A stretch of DNA of 64,000 nt from Leptospira terpstrae serovar Hualin str. LT 11-33 = ATCC 700639 (GCF_000332495.1 NZ_AOGW02000006.1:620001-684000), one strand, 5' to 3'; positions 18,689-27,837 are shown, counted from the stretch's first letter. Notes: generated by a model from the letters alone, not told the origin. Made by a program: numbers and translations.

Positions 18689-19612
18689 ATGGGCGTTCGA
18701 GAACAAGTATTACAAACATTAGTAAAAATATTTCCTTCTTATGATGCATCCCTTGCTATTGCAGGTGGCGGCTGTAAGGCATTTTATGCTTTAGGAGTTG
18801 GGAAAACTCTTCGCGAATGGGGAGTTCGTTTCACAGAAGTTTCTGGAGTCTCTGCTGGTGCAGCTATGGCTCTTTGTATTCTCTCTCAAACAGAAGAAGA
18901 ATCTGTAGAATACTTTGAAGAAATCACAAAACGCAATTCGCGTAACTTCCATTTTTCGAATTTTCTTCGGGGAGAATCTACTTTCCCTCACGAAGATATG
19001 TATCGCCGAACCATTCGGTTTGGAATGAAGTTCGATAAGGTTTTGGATTCAGGTGCCAAAGTTTGGATCCATTCGGTCAAGGCACATCCTAAGGAAGATT
19101 CGCTAAAGAATAAGTTTCGTTTGGCGAGACTCATCTCCGAAACGGGAAGAGCCTTTATTTTGGATGATCGCGATCGTTCTGATGGAATTCCTGCGAATAG
19201 AACTGCAGAGATGATTAAAAAATGGAATATGGTCGATGTTGATTTCACAGAGAAAGACTTTGTGAATTCAGAAACCATAGAACAATTCATTATGAATTCT
19301 TCCTCCATTCCTCCCATTGTGGACTTTCAATCGGTTGATAATGAATACTATTTGGATGGGGGCTTAACCAATAATATGGTTATAGAAACTTTTTCTCCAA
19401 ATGCCAAAATCATTGGAATCCACTATGAACCAAATACGATTGTAGGTAAAGATCCAGAATTATTGGCAAAGTCTTATTTGATCACTCCGTCTAAACCCTT
19501 GCCAATTACTTCTTTTGATTATACGAATCCAAAAGGAGTCAGGGAAACTTTCGAATTAGGAAAAGCAGATGCTTTGGCCCAAAAAACTGCAATTCTAGAT
19601 TATTTAAGATAG
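18689..19612 (+). CDS. Patatin-like phospholipase
   Basis: A 307-residue protein with the patatin catalytic set: the oxyanion loop AGGGCKAF, the nucleophile motif GVSAG (Gly-x-Ser-x-Gly) and the catalytic aspartate in YLDGGLTNN. Patatins are Ser-Asp dyad acyl hydrolases of phospholipids. There is no signal peptide, so it is probably cytoplasmic or a membrane-face enzyme. Start 18689 leaves 14 nt after the previous stop; an in-frame ATG at 18650 adds 13 unlike residues and overlaps the upstream gene. The 3' end overlaps the aminotransferase gene by 13 bp. Confidence 0.9.
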   Translation: MGVREQVLQTLVKIFPSYDASLAIAGGGCKAFYALGVGKTLREWGVRFTEVSGVSAGAAMALCILSQTEEESVEYFEEITKRNSRNFHFSNFLRGESTFPHEDMYRRTIRFGMKFDKVLDSGAKVWIHSVKAHPKEDSLKNKFRLARLISETGRAFILDDRDRSDGIPANRTAEMIKKWNMVDVDFTEKDFVNSETIEQFIMNSSSIPPIVDFQSVDNEYYLDGGLTNNMVIETFSPNAKIIGIHYEPNTIVGKDPELLAKSYLITPSKPLPITSFDYTNPKGVRETFELGKADALAQKTAILDYLR

Positions 19613-20823
19613 GATTGAAGGGTCGCTAAAGCGTTTCGCAACGTTTCTTCTTCCGAAATCAAACTGACAACTAAGGTACAACGGTTATGCGAAAATCCAT
19701 ACCAAGAGCCAGGGTGTAAAAAAACCTTGGCATTTAGTAAAATTTCCAAAACTAAATCTTCGTCTTTGTTTTCCATATCCAATTCAAATAGATAATACCA
19801 TCCAGCTTCGCTATGTGATTTGGTTTTGATTTTTGGATTTTCTTTTGAAAAGTATTCACACTCTGCCAAGTTTCGCATAATCCTTGTTCGAATACGATTT
19901 TGGACCATTAATTTCCAGGGTATGAGTTCTGGGGTTGCTAATTGGACAGGCGAATTTACTGAGAGGTAAGTGTCAGCAATGAATCCTAAGTTTTTCTGTA
20001 TCTCAGACCGGAAGTGTTTAGGACTTTTGTTTAGGATCCAACCAAGTTTGAGTCCAGGAAGAGCCAACATTTTAGAAAATCCATTGCATACAAGGAGAGG
20101 GAAAGTGGGCTCATCGGGTATTTCGTGTGCCTCTCCGGAAAACTCATAACCAACAAAAACTTCATCTAAAAGAATTGGGATTTTGATTCCAATTCTTTCC
20201 CATTCTTTCCAAAAACTAGCTGTGGTTCGAGATCCTGTGGGATTTGCGGGGCTGACTAGGACAATCAGTTTGGTTTTTGTACTCACACAATTCGCAATCG
20301 TTTCCGCAGAATAAATCCATTGCCCGGTCTCTGGATCTTCTTTTAGCGGGTAATGAACTTCTTTTAGATTTTCAAGACCAATTAAAAAGCTAAATAACGG
20401 ATAACCAGGATTTGGTGTAAGAACTTCATCACCTGGATTTGTAAAAAGTTTAAAAATATATGAATAGGCCTCTGAAGTACTCGCTGTGAGAATCAGATCG
20501 GAAGTTTCAGTTTGGATTCCCCTTGTTTTGTAATCAGTAACAATCACTGATCTTGTAGATTCTAATCCTTCAGCTAGCGGATCATACTGACTAAGGTCCA
20601 AACTAGAAAGTATATGGGACAAAGCTCCCGGCGGGAATTCCAATCCTAGTTTTGTAGGATTGGAATTGGTGAGATCTAAAATTTCATTTCCTGACCTTTC
20701 CTGGTTTTTTTTTGTTTGGTGAATTTTATTTTCTGAACTTAAATCACCTAACAACTGAAAACGATTTGAAAATGAAAAAGGGAAATCGACCAAATCAACC
20801 TGCTTGGTGTAAATATTTCGCAA
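19600..20823 (-). CDS. PLP-dependent aminotransferase, class I/II
   Basis: A 407-residue fold-type I enzyme. It has the SNPTKLG substrate segment near the N-terminus, SPANPTGS before the cofactor-binding Asp/Tyr region, and the Schiff-base lysine in NGFSKMLALPGLKLGW (Ser-x-Lys, near residue 233), with a late arginine for the carboxylate. Substrate specificity cannot be read. The ATG at 20823 lies 29 nt inside the end of the SDR gene on the same strand, so the two are probably co-expressed. It might act on aromatic or branched amino acids; that is speculation. Confidence 0.9.
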   Translation of the reverse strand: MRNIYTKQVDLVDFPFSFSNRFQLLGDLSSENKIHQTKKNQERSGNEILDLTNSNPTKLGLEFPPGALSHILSSLDLSQYDPLAEGLESTRSVIVTDYKTRGIQTETSDLILTASTSEAYSYIFKLFTNPGDEVLTPNPGYPLFSFLIGLENLKEVHYPLKEDPETGQWIYSAETIANCVSTKTKLIVLVSPANPTGSRTTASFWKEWERIGIKIPILLDEVFVGYEFSGEAHEIPDEPTFPLLVCNGFSKMLALPGLKLGWILNKSPKHFRSEIQKNLGFIADTYLSVNSPVQLATPELIPWKLMVQNRIRTRIMRNLAECEYFSKENPKIKTKSHSEAGWYYLFELDMENKDEDLVLEILLNAKVFLHPGSWYGFSHNRCTLVVSLISEEETLRNALATLQSYLK

Positions 20824-21574
20824 TCAAACGGACGAGAAACCGGGGAGAAAATCGAACTGATTGTGCTAATAGGAAATTAAAGAATCCAGTAATTTTTACG
20901 ACCTTTTTTCCAAACAATGCATCGAGTCCAATATCTACCACATCTTGTGATTTCATGATGAGAAAAGATGACTTAACTAAATTGATTTTAGTCATATCGG
21001 CTCTTTCAAAAAATTCTGTCTGTGTTGGTCCTGGACAAACACAGGTTACAGTAACACCGTAATCCCGAACTTCTTCAGCAAGACCTTCACTGAGTGAAAG
21101 AACAAAGGCTTTTGAGGCGTAGTAACTAGACATTAGTGGGCCTGGTTGGAAGGCAGCAGTGGAGGCAACGTTTAGAATATAACCTTCTTTTGCTTTTACC
21201 ATATCTTGCAAAAACAAATGGCAAAGTTCTGCGAGAGTAGTGACATTGAGTTGGATCAATTCTGCTTCTTTTTCAAAAGAATTTTTATGGAATTCACCGT
21301 TGATACCAAAACCTGCATTGTTCACTAAACAGTGGATCGAAATTTTTAGTTTTTTGACAGCTTTGTACAAAACTTCGGCTGATTTAGGTTTTGCCAAGTC
21401 CTGGGTTATAACGACACTTTGTAATCCGTATTTGGTTTTGATTTCGGTAGCAAGAGCCTTTAGTCGATCGGCACTGCGAGCGACTAAAACAGGGGTATAA
21501 CCCTTTTTCGCCAATGTTAAAGCAAAATCTTTTCCGAGACCTGTGGAAGCACCAGTAATTAGAGCATATTTCAT
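20795..21574 (-). CDS. Short-chain dehydrogenase (SDR)
   Basis: A 259-residue classical SDR with TGASTGLGKDFA (residues 7-18), NNAGFGI near residue 88 and the catalytic YYASK near residue 152. The Arg in 'VARSADRL' after beta-2 suggests NADP(H). It resembles the DltE/YqjQ type of SDR with a broad ketone or lipid substrate. The next gene downstream, an aminotransferase, overlaps its 3' end. It diverges from an MFS transporter across 87 nt, where the promoters must lie. Confidence 0.9.
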   Translation of the reverse strand: MKYALITGASTGLGKDFALTLAKKGYTPVLVARSADRLKALATEIKTKYGLQSVVITQDLAKPKSAEVLYKAVKKLKISIHCLVNNAGFGINGEFHKNSFEKEAELIQLNVTTLAELCHLFLQDMVKAKEGYILNVASTAAFQPGPLMSSYYASKAFVLSLSEGLAEEVRDYGVTVTCVCPGPTQTEFFERADMTKINLVKSSFLIMKSQDVVDIGLDALFGKKVVKITGFFNFLLAQSVRFSPRFLVRLIAKYLHQAG

Positions 21575-21661
21575 TAGGGAAATTTATTACTGAATGCAAA
21601 AGTTGGCAATTCGAAACTAAATAGTTTTGGAAATTTTGAACGCCTGGTCAATATTAGTTTT

Positions 21662-22885
21662 ATGAGCCAACCTCTTACCCATCCGCTTCATACCATCCAA
21701 AAAGAAAGAGCCATCATCTTCATCCTTGCAGCCCTCCAATTTTTACATATCCTAGATTTTGTCATCATGATGCCCTTAGGGCCAGTGTTTATGGAAAGTT
21801 TCAAAATCGACTCTGCAGCCTTTGGGTTACTAGTGTCTTCCTATTCTATTAGTGCTGGAGTATTTGGACTGATAGGAGCTTTGTTTTTAGATTCCTATGA
21901 CCGTAAAATGAGTCTCCTTGTATTGTTCTTTGGATTTTCTGTCGGGACATTGTTATGTGCTTTTGCCCCCAATTACCCATTTTTGCTTTTTGCAAGAATT
22001 GTTGCCGGTGGGTTTGGAGGAATGTTGGGTGCTACGGTATTATCAATCATTGGAGATATCATTCCTGTATTTAGAAGAGGGACGGCAACAGGTGTTGTGA
22101 TGAGTTCCTTTTCTGTGGCATCGGTGATCGGAATTCCCATTGGTCTTTCCTTAGCCAATAAATTCGGATGGCAGTTCCCATTCCTGTCCTTGGCAATTGC
22201 AGGTTTTTTGATTTTACCGATTGGTTATAAAGTATTACCTTCGATTCGTTATCATTTGGATTCGGATGTTCACCCTAAACAGTCCCAACTAAAATCCTTA
22301 ATACAGGTTGTTACCAAAAAAGACCATATGGCACCTTTTATTTTTATGGTTTTTTTGATGTTTGGTGGATTTACGATCATTCCTTTTCTTAGTCCATTTC
22401 TTGTCTCTAACGTTGGTTTAGTGTTCAGTGATTTACCTTATATTTATTTCTTTGGTGGTCTATTTACATTTTTTACTAGTAGATTCATAGGAAAACTATC
22501 AGATCGATATGGAAAACTAACTGTTTATCAAATCATTTCAATCATTGCCGTGATTCCCATTGTGCTTGTGGTTTCATTGACAAAAACTTCATTACCAATC
22601 GTTCTTACGATCACAACACTATTTATGATTTTAGTTTCTGGAAGGATGGTCCCTGCTTTTGCGATGATCACCTCCGCTGTGGAACCAAGAATACGGGGAA
22701 GTTTTATGTCTGTAAATTCTGCTATTCAACAAATTTCTTCGGGTGTTGCGTCTTATGTTGCAGGACTCATTTTGGTCCAAGCTCCCGATAACCAACTCGT
22801 AAACTACGAATTAGTAGGGATGATTTCTGTATTTAGTTTGTTGTTTAGTGTGTATCTTGCTAAAAAAATAAAAATTGCAGGATAG
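21662..22885 (+). CDS. MFS transporter (drug-efflux-like)
   Basis: A 407-residue protein with twelve hydrophobic segments. The loop 2-3 motif A is recognisable (FLDSYDRKMSL), and motif C-like glycine/proline turns lie in TM5 (GIPIGLSLA). This fits the DHA1-type proton antiporters, in which an aspartate in TM1 (LDFVIMMP) is typical. The substrate is unknown. No adjacent regulator is seen. It ends before a strong hairpin at 22896-22931 that should terminate it. Confidence 0.88.
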   Translation: MSQPLTHPLHTIQKERAIIFILAALQFLHILDFVIMMPLGPVFMESFKIDSAAFGLLVSSYSISAGVFGLIGALFLDSYDRKMSLLVLFFGFSVGTLLCAFAPNYPFLLFARIVAGGFGGMLGATVLSIIGDIIPVFRRGTATGVVMSSFSVASVIGIPIGLSLANKFGWQFPFLSLAIAGFLILPIGYKVLPSIRYHLDSDVHPKQSQLKSLIQVVTKKDHMAPFIFMVFLMFGGFTIIPFLSPFLVSNVGLVFSDLPYIYFFGGLFTFFTSRFIGKLSDRYGKLTVYQIISIIAVIPIVLVVSLTKTSLPIVLTITTLFMILVSGRMVPAFAMITSAVEPRIRGSFMSVNSAIQQISSGVASYVAGLILVQAPDNQLVNYELVGMISVFSLLFSVYLAKKIKIAG

Positions 22886-22895
22886 TTTCAAAATG

Positions 22896-22931
22896 TATAG
22901 AATAAACTAGCGAAAGTTAGTTTATTCTATA
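22896..22931. terminator. Bidirectional terminator, 14 bp stem
   Basis: A perfect 14 bp inverted repeat, TATAGAATAAACTA and TAGTTTATTCTATA, with the 8 nt loop GCGAAAGT. It sits between the convergent MFS gene and the 22927-23847 gene. The minus-strand gene's stop codon (22927-22929) lies within one arm. Confidence 0.85.
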
Positions 22932-23847
22932 ATTCTAATTTTCCCGTGTTAAGAAAATCAATAATCATTTGTTTTTGAGAAGGAGTGATCATTTTTCGTT
23001 CTAATAGTTGGTTTAGAATTTCCGACGCAGTTCCAATTTCCATTCCAGCCATTTCAGAAAAAATAAACTGAAAGTTTTTATCAATCCGGTGTTCCCCAAT
23101 ATAGTTTATGAGTTTTTCACTTGTTTCTAGAATCAATCGCTGCCTTTGAATGAGGCCTTCCATAGTGGAAAGTATGATCGATACTTCGGGATCCTCAGCA
23201 AATAATTGCATCATATGTTCATAAATTTTGGGAGATTGTAATGGTAATTCGTAAATCGAATCTCCAAGAGCCGTATATAAGGATTTTTCTTCTTCAAAAT
23301 CCAAACCAGTATATTTGTTAAGATTGGATACAATTTCGGAAGGTAAAATCACGATAAACTGACAGGCATATTCTGGTTCTTTTAAGTATCGAACAAAATA
23401 CTGAATTAAATCGCAAATACGCAAATAACTAACAAATGTCCAATACTTGAAACTTCTTATATCAAACATATGTTTGATGGACTTTTCTCTTTTAATCGAG
23501 TCTCGGATATTCATGTAATTTTCAAAATCACATTTGAAAAGATAACTTAATGTGTGGTTGGAAAAGGACTCAATGATTTCACGAACGAGTGTTGGTTCTC
23601 CAATATAAAGAAAATAAGAGATTAATTCTAAATTGTCTTTTGAAGTCCAAAGGAACTTTTCTAGTGTTTTGGCTGGAATTTGGGAAAAAGCAGAAAACCC
23701 AATTTTAAATGTAACTTTATCTTGTAAAAATGCTTCTAATTTATTTTTTGCAATACAATCTTCATCTAAGTCTTGTTTAGCGAAAGAATGCCTGCAACTA
23801 GGTGGGCAGGCTTCATATAAAGATGTACCAAGGAAACATTTTGGCAT
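22927..23847 (-). CDS. Unknown protein with N-terminal cysteine cluster
   Basis: A 306-residue, mostly helical protein with no signal peptide or membrane segment. The N-terminus has cysteines at 4, 14, 18 and 32 with a histidine at 20, a spacing that could bind zinc or an iron-sulfur cluster. The rest resembles a helical-repeat protein; 'GEPTLVREIIESF' and 'LLERKMITPSQ' look like repeat edges. I do not recognise a family. It lies 3 nt after the stop-to-start arrangement with the downstream lipoprotein gene on the same strand, so the two are probably co-transcribed. The order suggests, but does not show, a shared envelope or regulatory role. Confidence 0.65.
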   Translation of the reverse strand: MPKCFLGTSLYEACPPSCRHSFAKQDLDEDCIAKNKLEAFLQDKVTFKIGFSAFSQIPAKTLEKFLWTSKDNLELISYFLYIGEPTLVREIIESFSNHTLSYLFKCDFENYMNIRDSIKREKSIKHMFDIRSFKYWTFVSYLRICDLIQYFVRYLKEPEYACQFIVILPSEIVSNLNKYTGLDFEEEKSLYTALGDSIYELPLQSPKIYEHMMQLFAEDPEVSIILSTMEGLIQRQRLILETSEKLINYIGEHRIDKNFQFIFSEMAGMEIGTASEILNQLLERKMITPSQKQMIIDFLNTGKLEL

Positions 23848-23850
23848 AGA

Positions 23851-24315
23851 TTATTGAACTAATTCTCCGCAGTCTCTCATTTCAGGAGCATAAGGGTTTT
23901 TTACTTCTCTACCTGTCATTAACCAAGATTTATCAACCATAGGACAGTAAAATCGATTGTACTTAGATTGGTTTGGCACTTCCGTTTTGATTTGGATCAA
24001 TATTTCCTGAATTTTCGAAATTTTTTCATAACTAGTTTCTAAATCGGCTCCATTTGCGGGAACAAAGGGGCGCAATGTTTCTGCCCAGACCTTTAATTTA
24101 GGATGTCCATTCGCTCCCAATGCATCAAGAGACTCTGAAAAAACTTTCCAATTCGGTTTGGGATCTTCTTTTAGATACTCTTCGAGGAGGATTTGGTTCT
24201 CTGCAAGGAGTTTTGCCGCTAGGTTTTCATGGGCAGTTTCAAAAGGAACGACCTCTTCCTTGCAAGAAAGGGCAAAAAAGGCTAAAACGATGAGTAATAT
24301 CCGAAATGCATTCAT
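23851..24315 (-). CDS. Small lipoprotein of unknown function
   Basis: A 154-residue protein from the ATG at 24315. It has a short basic n-region, a hydrophobic core and the lipobox ALSC. The mature part is acidic and helical, with late cysteines (FYCPM and RDCGEL) and PNQSKYNRFYCPMVDKSWLM, a patch seen in small proteins that bind metals through Cys/Met/His; this is only suggestive. An upstream ATG at 24354 is rejected because its first 13 residues are not signal-like. It comes first in a minus-strand pair and ends 3 nt before the start of the Cys-cluster gene. Confidence 0.7.
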   Translation of the reverse strand: MNAFRILLIVLAFFALSCKEEVVPFETAHENLAAKLLAENQILLEEYLKEDPKPNWKVFSESLDALGANGHPKLKVWAETLRPFVPANGADLETSYEKISKIQEILIQIKTEVPNQSKYNRFYCPMVDKSWLMTGREVKNPYAPEMRDCGELVQ

Positions 24316-24454
24316 ATTTTGATTCTTTTTTCCTAAGTTGGAATTGGAATTCAAATTTTAGTTTCGAGTTTGTTAGAGGGAAATTGCTTTTTTCTCGACA
24401 AAGCCGGTTTTTCAAGCATGATGACAGAAAAGTTCACGAAGGTGTAATTCCATT

Positions 24455-24805
24455 ATGATTATTGTAGAAGGCATTGGCCACATCAGTATCCCCGTCTCCC
24501 AACTCGACACCTCTATCGATTTTTACCGGGACATTTTTGACTTCGAAGTGGAGACAAAGAAGGCTACTGAGGCAATTCTTTCTCTGGATTCCTTTCGGAT
24601 CCGATTGGTGAAAGCAGAGGTTTCAGACAGGTCTCTCCCTATCCTTAGTTTTGTGATGGATGTGGATGACTTCACTGAAGCTATCAGCGAACTGGAAGAA
24701 AAAAATGTGAAGATCATCAAAGGACCAGAAGGAACAGACTCTGGAGAAAGCTTAACCTTTGCAGATCCGAGCCAAAACTTAATAGAGATTTTCTACTCCA
24801 ACTAA
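24455..24805 (+). CDS. VOC/glyoxalase-fold protein
   Basis: A 116-residue protein containing one VOC module of paired beta-alpha-beta3 units. It opens with GHISIPVSQLDTSIDFYRDIF, the standard glyoxalase/dioxygenase start with His10 as a metal ligand, and closes with FADPSQNLIEIFY, with the Glu as another ligand. It may be a lactoylglutathione lyase-like or methylmalonyl-CoA epimerase-like enzyme. Substrates cannot be told apart by sequence. No cofactor partner genes are near. Confidence 0.88.
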   Translation: MIIVEGIGHISIPVSQLDTSIDFYRDIFDFEVETKKATEAILSLDSFRIRLVKAEVSDRSLPILSFVMDVDDFTEAISELEEKNVKIIKGPEGTDSGESLTFADPSQNLIEIFYSN

Positions 24806-24841
24806 AACCTGCTGATTTTTTAAAATTCCCAATGAAAGTCT

Positions 24842-24864
24842 CCTTGGTGTCCTAGGAACCAAGG
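24842..24864. terminator. Hairpin downstream of VOC gene
   Basis: A 7 bp inverted repeat, CCTTGGT and ACCAAGG, with a 9 nt loop that contains the palindrome TCCTAGGA. It lies 36 nt after the VOC stop codon. It has no clear T-run, so a terminator or RNA-processing role is only likely, not certain. Confidence 0.5.
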
Positions 24865-24902
24865 GGTGGGAACCTCTAACCTTATATTCAATTTTATAAA
24901 AT

Positions 24903-24935
24903 GCTTAAGTACTTATCTTTTTCAAAGTACTAAGC
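24903..24935. terminator. Bidirectional terminator holding a stop codon in its loop
   Basis: An inverted repeat of 11 paired bases with one bulged A: GCTTA(A)GTACTT pairs with AAGTACTAAGC across a loop with a T-run (ATCTTTTTC). The minus-strand lipoprotein's stop (24922-24924) lies in the loop. It separates two convergent genes. Confidence 0.75.
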
Positions 24936-25614
24936 TACAAGTTGCGGATTCTGCAGTGATGTAAAACTGCGTCGCAACTCCCACCGGAAAAGGGATGACT
25001 GGGTCGTTTTGTAAAACGTAATCGGTTGCCCGACATGATCTATCAAATACTCTCACAGTCACGACACTTTGACAACCAATGGTCAAATTCCTTGAGGATA
25101 ACAATGTATCTGTATGAAAGGCTTTGGTTTCATTCCCATCAAATTCTACTGATAAACTTTGGCCTTGTTTTAGTTCAATTTCGGCACCGTATTGTTTGTT
25201 AGTGACCGTATAGCAGTCGATAAAGTATTCCATACCGGCACAATTCACACCTTCTTTTGAATTGGGTAAACAAGAGCCACCCGATTTTGATACTGTGATG
25301 AATCCAGAATATGCTCCATCGGGAACTTTGGTATACAATTCGGTTCCAAGGTTTAAACTGATTGCTGCAACAACGTCATTAAAACGAACTATGGGATCGA
25401 TTCCAAAATTTTCTCCTTTGATGACAACTTCTGTGGCAGCATAGAAGGCATTTAAATTGTTTTGAGCAGGAGTTCCAATTTGGGGAGTCACTGAAGACAC
25501 AACAGGTGGAGAGGTAAGAAGTGAGGCCAGAGGGTCTTCTGAAGACGAGGACTGGCAGGAAAAACTGCTTCCAAGTACTAGTGAGAATCCGATTGTGTAT
25601 AAAATCCTTCTCAT
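24922..25614 (-). CDS. IPT/TIG-domain lipoprotein
   Basis: A 230-residue protein with a signal peptide and lipobox SFSC. The start at 25614 has GGAAGC 7 nt upstream; the ATG at 25629 gives a less basic n-region. Residues about 35-120 read as an IPT/TIG Ig-like domain (PPVVSSVTPQIGT..., then VVIKGENFG). The C-terminal part has several cysteines that are likely disulfide-bonded. Surface-exposed lipoprotein is the natural inference. A divergent enoyl-CoA hydratase gene begins 70 nt away. Confidence 0.78.
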   Translation of the reverse strand: MRRILYTIGFSLVLGSSFSCQSSSSEDPLASLLTSPPVVSSVTPQIGTPAQNNLNAFYAATEVVIKGENFGIDPIVRFNDVVAAISLNLGTELYTKVPDGAYSGFITVSKSGGSCLPNSKEGVNCAGMEYFIDCYTVTNKQYGAEIELKQGQSLSVEFDGNETKAFHTDTLLSSRNLTIGCQSVVTVRVFDRSCRATDYVLQNDPVIPFPVGVATQFYITAESATCSLVL

Positions 25615-25683
25615 GACGGCTGCTTCCATTATCGGAAAATCAAAACAGTTTTCATTTCTATTTTTTCATCTGGAGGAAATTCT

Positions 25684-26457
25684 ATGAACACTGTCACTCT
25701 TCAAACTCACCATACTTATGTAGCATTGATAGAACTAAATCGTCCTGAGGCAAAAAATGCCATATCCATTCAGCTCCTGGAAGAACTAAGAGGGAAAATT
25801 GAAGAAGTAAAAACAACCCGTGCTCGTGCTCTTGTCATCATTGGAACAGGAGATGCTTTTTGTTCTGGCGCCGATTTAAAGGAAAGAAAATCCATGTCGG
25901 ACATAGAGGTAAAAAAATTTCTGAAAGATATCAACATTTGTTTTTCAGAACTGGCAAATCTCCCTATCCCAACAATTGCGGCTATCAATGGGTTTGCCTT
26001 TGGTGGTGGATTAGAAATGGCATTATCATGTGACATTCGTTATGCGAGTGAGTCTGCGCAAATGGGACTAACTGAAACTAAATTAGGAATCATTCCTGGT
26101 GCAGGCGGAACCCAAAGACTTTCCCGAATTGTAGGAGAATCCACAGCCAAAGAATGGATTTTTTCCGGAAGGAAACTATCAGGAAAAGAAGCAATGGCCC
26201 GGGGATTGGTATCTCAAGTATTCGAATCAGACCATTTAAGGGAATCTTCTCTTGCCTTGGCGCGGGAGATATCGGAATCTGCACCTATTGCGGTTTCTGC
26301 AGCTAAAAAGGCTATAGACCGCGGAATGGAATTGCCAATAGAGTCTGCCCTAGAGTGGGAGAGGTTATGTTATTTTGAGACGATAGGTACAAAAGATCGA
26401 ATCGAAGCCTTGCAGGCGTTTGCTGAAAAAAGAAAACCTAATTTTAAGGGAGAATGA
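25684..26457 (+). CDS. Enoyl-CoA hydratase/isomerase family protein
   Basis: A 257-residue crotonase-fold protein. The oxyanion-hole segments are CSGADLKER and NGFAFGGGLEMALSCDIR, and the acidic pair typical of hydratases is found in LGIIPGAGGTQRL, including the conserved Pro-Gly. It has no peroxisome- or membrane-type extension. It probably hydrates enoyl-CoA in fatty-acid degradation, an important carbon route in Leptospira, but crotonase substrates vary. The ribosome-binding site is GGAGGAAATTCT before ATG. It ends 3 nt before the dcd start, so the two genes are coupled. Confidence 0.92.
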   Translation: MNTVTLQTHHTYVALIELNRPEAKNAISIQLLEELRGKIEEVKTTRARALVIIGTGDAFCSGADLKERKSMSDIEVKKFLKDINICFSELANLPIPTIAAINGFAFGGGLEMALSCDIRYASESAQMGLTETKLGIIPGAGGTQRLSRIVGESTAKEWIFSGRKLSGKEAMARGLVSQVFESDHLRESSLALAREISESAPIAVSAAKKAIDRGMELPIESALEWERLCYFETIGTKDRIEALQAFAEKRKPNFKGE

Positions 26458-26460
26458 TCC

Positions 26461-26985
26461 GTGATTTTAACCGGAAAAGAAATTTTAAAAAGACTTGGTA
26501 ACGATATTAAAATCGAACCATACGATGCTAACTTACTAAATCCAAATTCATATAATTTAAGATTGCATGAAGACCTTTTAATATACTCAGAATTTCCATT
26601 GGATATGAAAAAACCGAATCCTGTACAAACTCTGAAGATACCGGAAGAGGGTTTGTTATTAGAACCGGGCAAATTGTATTTAGGAAGGACAATCGAATTT
26701 ACGGAGACTCATAATTTAGTTCCCATGTTAGAAGGTCGTTCTTCGATTGGGCGATTAGGAATGTTTGTTCATATCACTGCAGGTTTTGGGGACGTTGGAT
26801 TTAAAGGTTTTTGGACTTTAGAGATCCAAGTGACTCATCCTTTACGTGTTTATTCAGGTGTCCAGATCTGCCAGATTTTCTACCATACAGTGGAAGGGGA
26901 AATCAGTGAATACAAATCAGGAAAATACCAAGCAAACCAAGGCATCCAACCTTCTTTATTGTATAAGGACTTTGAAAAGAAATAG
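26461..26985 (+). CDS. dcd: dCTP deaminase
   Basis: A 174-residue trimeric-type dUTPase-fold protein. It has the substrate segment GRSSIGRLG and the strand HITAGFGDVGFKGFWTLEI, with the catalytic Glu at its end (TLE). It converts dCTP to dUTP for thymidylate synthesis. GTG at 26461 is the start. It lacks the extra insertion I would expect of the bifunctional dCTP deaminase/dUTPase, but I cannot exclude bifunctionality. Terminated by the hairpin at 27031-27056. Confidence 0.93.
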   Translation: MILTGKEILKRLGNDIKIEPYDANLLNPNSYNLRLHEDLLIYSEFPLDMKKPNPVQTLKIPEEGLLLEPGKLYLGRTIEFTETHNLVPMLEGRSSIGRLGMFVHITAGFGDVGFKGFWTLEIQVTHPLRVYSGVQICQIFYHTVEGEISEYKSGKYQANQGIQPSLLYKDFEKK

Positions 26986-27030
26986 GTAATTTGATTTCTT
27001 TAAGATGAGAATTGGCAATGGAAAGAAGAA

Positions 27031-27056
27031 ACCTGCCTCCCAATGGGAGGGCAGGT
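27031..27056. terminator. Bidirectional terminator, GC-rich hairpin
   Basis: A strong stem: ACCTGCCTCCC pairs with GGGAGGGCAGGT through the loop AAT (one bulged G), extended by flanking GAAAC/GTTTC. It is between dcd and the convergent DUF2147 gene. Confidence 0.85.
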
Positions 27057-27071
27057 GTTTCATAATTACAT

Positions 27072-27596
27072 TTATTTTTTAGCTTTGAAGGTACAATCCC
27101 AGCGAGGGTCATCTAAGTTCATAGCACCTAGTTTTACCCAGTTGTTCGTTTTACCAATGAAGGTAATGGAACAAAGTGTTCCCTTTAGATCCAAACGATT
27201 TCCACCTTCGAGGGAAGTAAATTTTCCACAGTAGGTTTTACCATCGCGCGGATTATAGATCTTTCCGTTTTTATATACACCTTCCCCAACATAATCAAAT
27301 CCAGTGATAAAAACCATTCCTAAGTTAGGGCGGTTTCTTAGTTTTGGATCTTCATTGTTATGGTCTAAGTAAGGAGTTCCTGGAACACCTTTGTCTTTCT
27401 CTTTTTCAGGGTAAGCATTGTCTTTGATACAAACCGTTTTACCGCAGTACTTATCACCACATTTGAAAATTTCAATGACAGAGTCTTTTTCAGGGGGTAA
27501 GTACCGGCCTATGGCAACGTCTGCCTCTTGGGCAAGTAGAGAACTTCCGGCGAAGAGGATTGCCGTCCATACACTTAAAACAAGTTTTTGATTCAT
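27072..27596 (-). CDS. DUF2147 family secreted protein
   Basis: A 174-residue protein with a cleavable signal peptide (residues 1-23, ending AQA). The mature part matches DUF2147: 'VIEIFKCGDKYCGKTV', 'MVFITGFDYVGEGVYKNGKIYNPRDGKTY' and the closing 'KLG' segment. DUF2147 proteins are small periplasmic beta-barrel proteins of unknown function. Four cysteines probably form disulfides. It stands alone with 250 nt of noncoding sequence upstream, where the promoter should be. Confidence 0.9.
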   Translation of the reverse strand: MNQKLVLSVWTAILFAGSSLLAQEADVAIGRYLPPEKDSVIEIFKCGDKYCGKTVCIKDNAYPEKEKDKGVPGTPYLDHNNEDPKLRNRPNLGMVFITGFDYVGEGVYKNGKIYNPRDGKTYCGKFTSLEGGNRLDLKGTLCSITFIGKTNNWVKLGAMNLDDPRWDCTFKAKK

Positions 27597-27837
27597 AAGG
27601 ATCCTTATTCTATAAAATTGGATTCGCTTATTCTGACAGAAATTTGAATCTCTGGCAAGCTGGTTTTTGATAATTACCCGTTACAATTTAATAAAAAGGT
27701 ACATTCTTTATAACCATTTTAAATTGAATTACGTATGGTGTTTTTATACAAATTAAAGAATCCCAATAGGCGTTTTCTTACAGAACCGAAATTCCATAAG
27801 TGAACGGTGGATTCAAATAAATCGTTTAGTGAATATG

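Noticed and set aside
27597..27837. Possible small RNA in the 240 nt gap upstream of the DUF2147 gene
   Set aside because: AT-rich sequence with no strong hairpin or start codon with ribosome-binding site; only a promoter for the minus-strand gene is expected.
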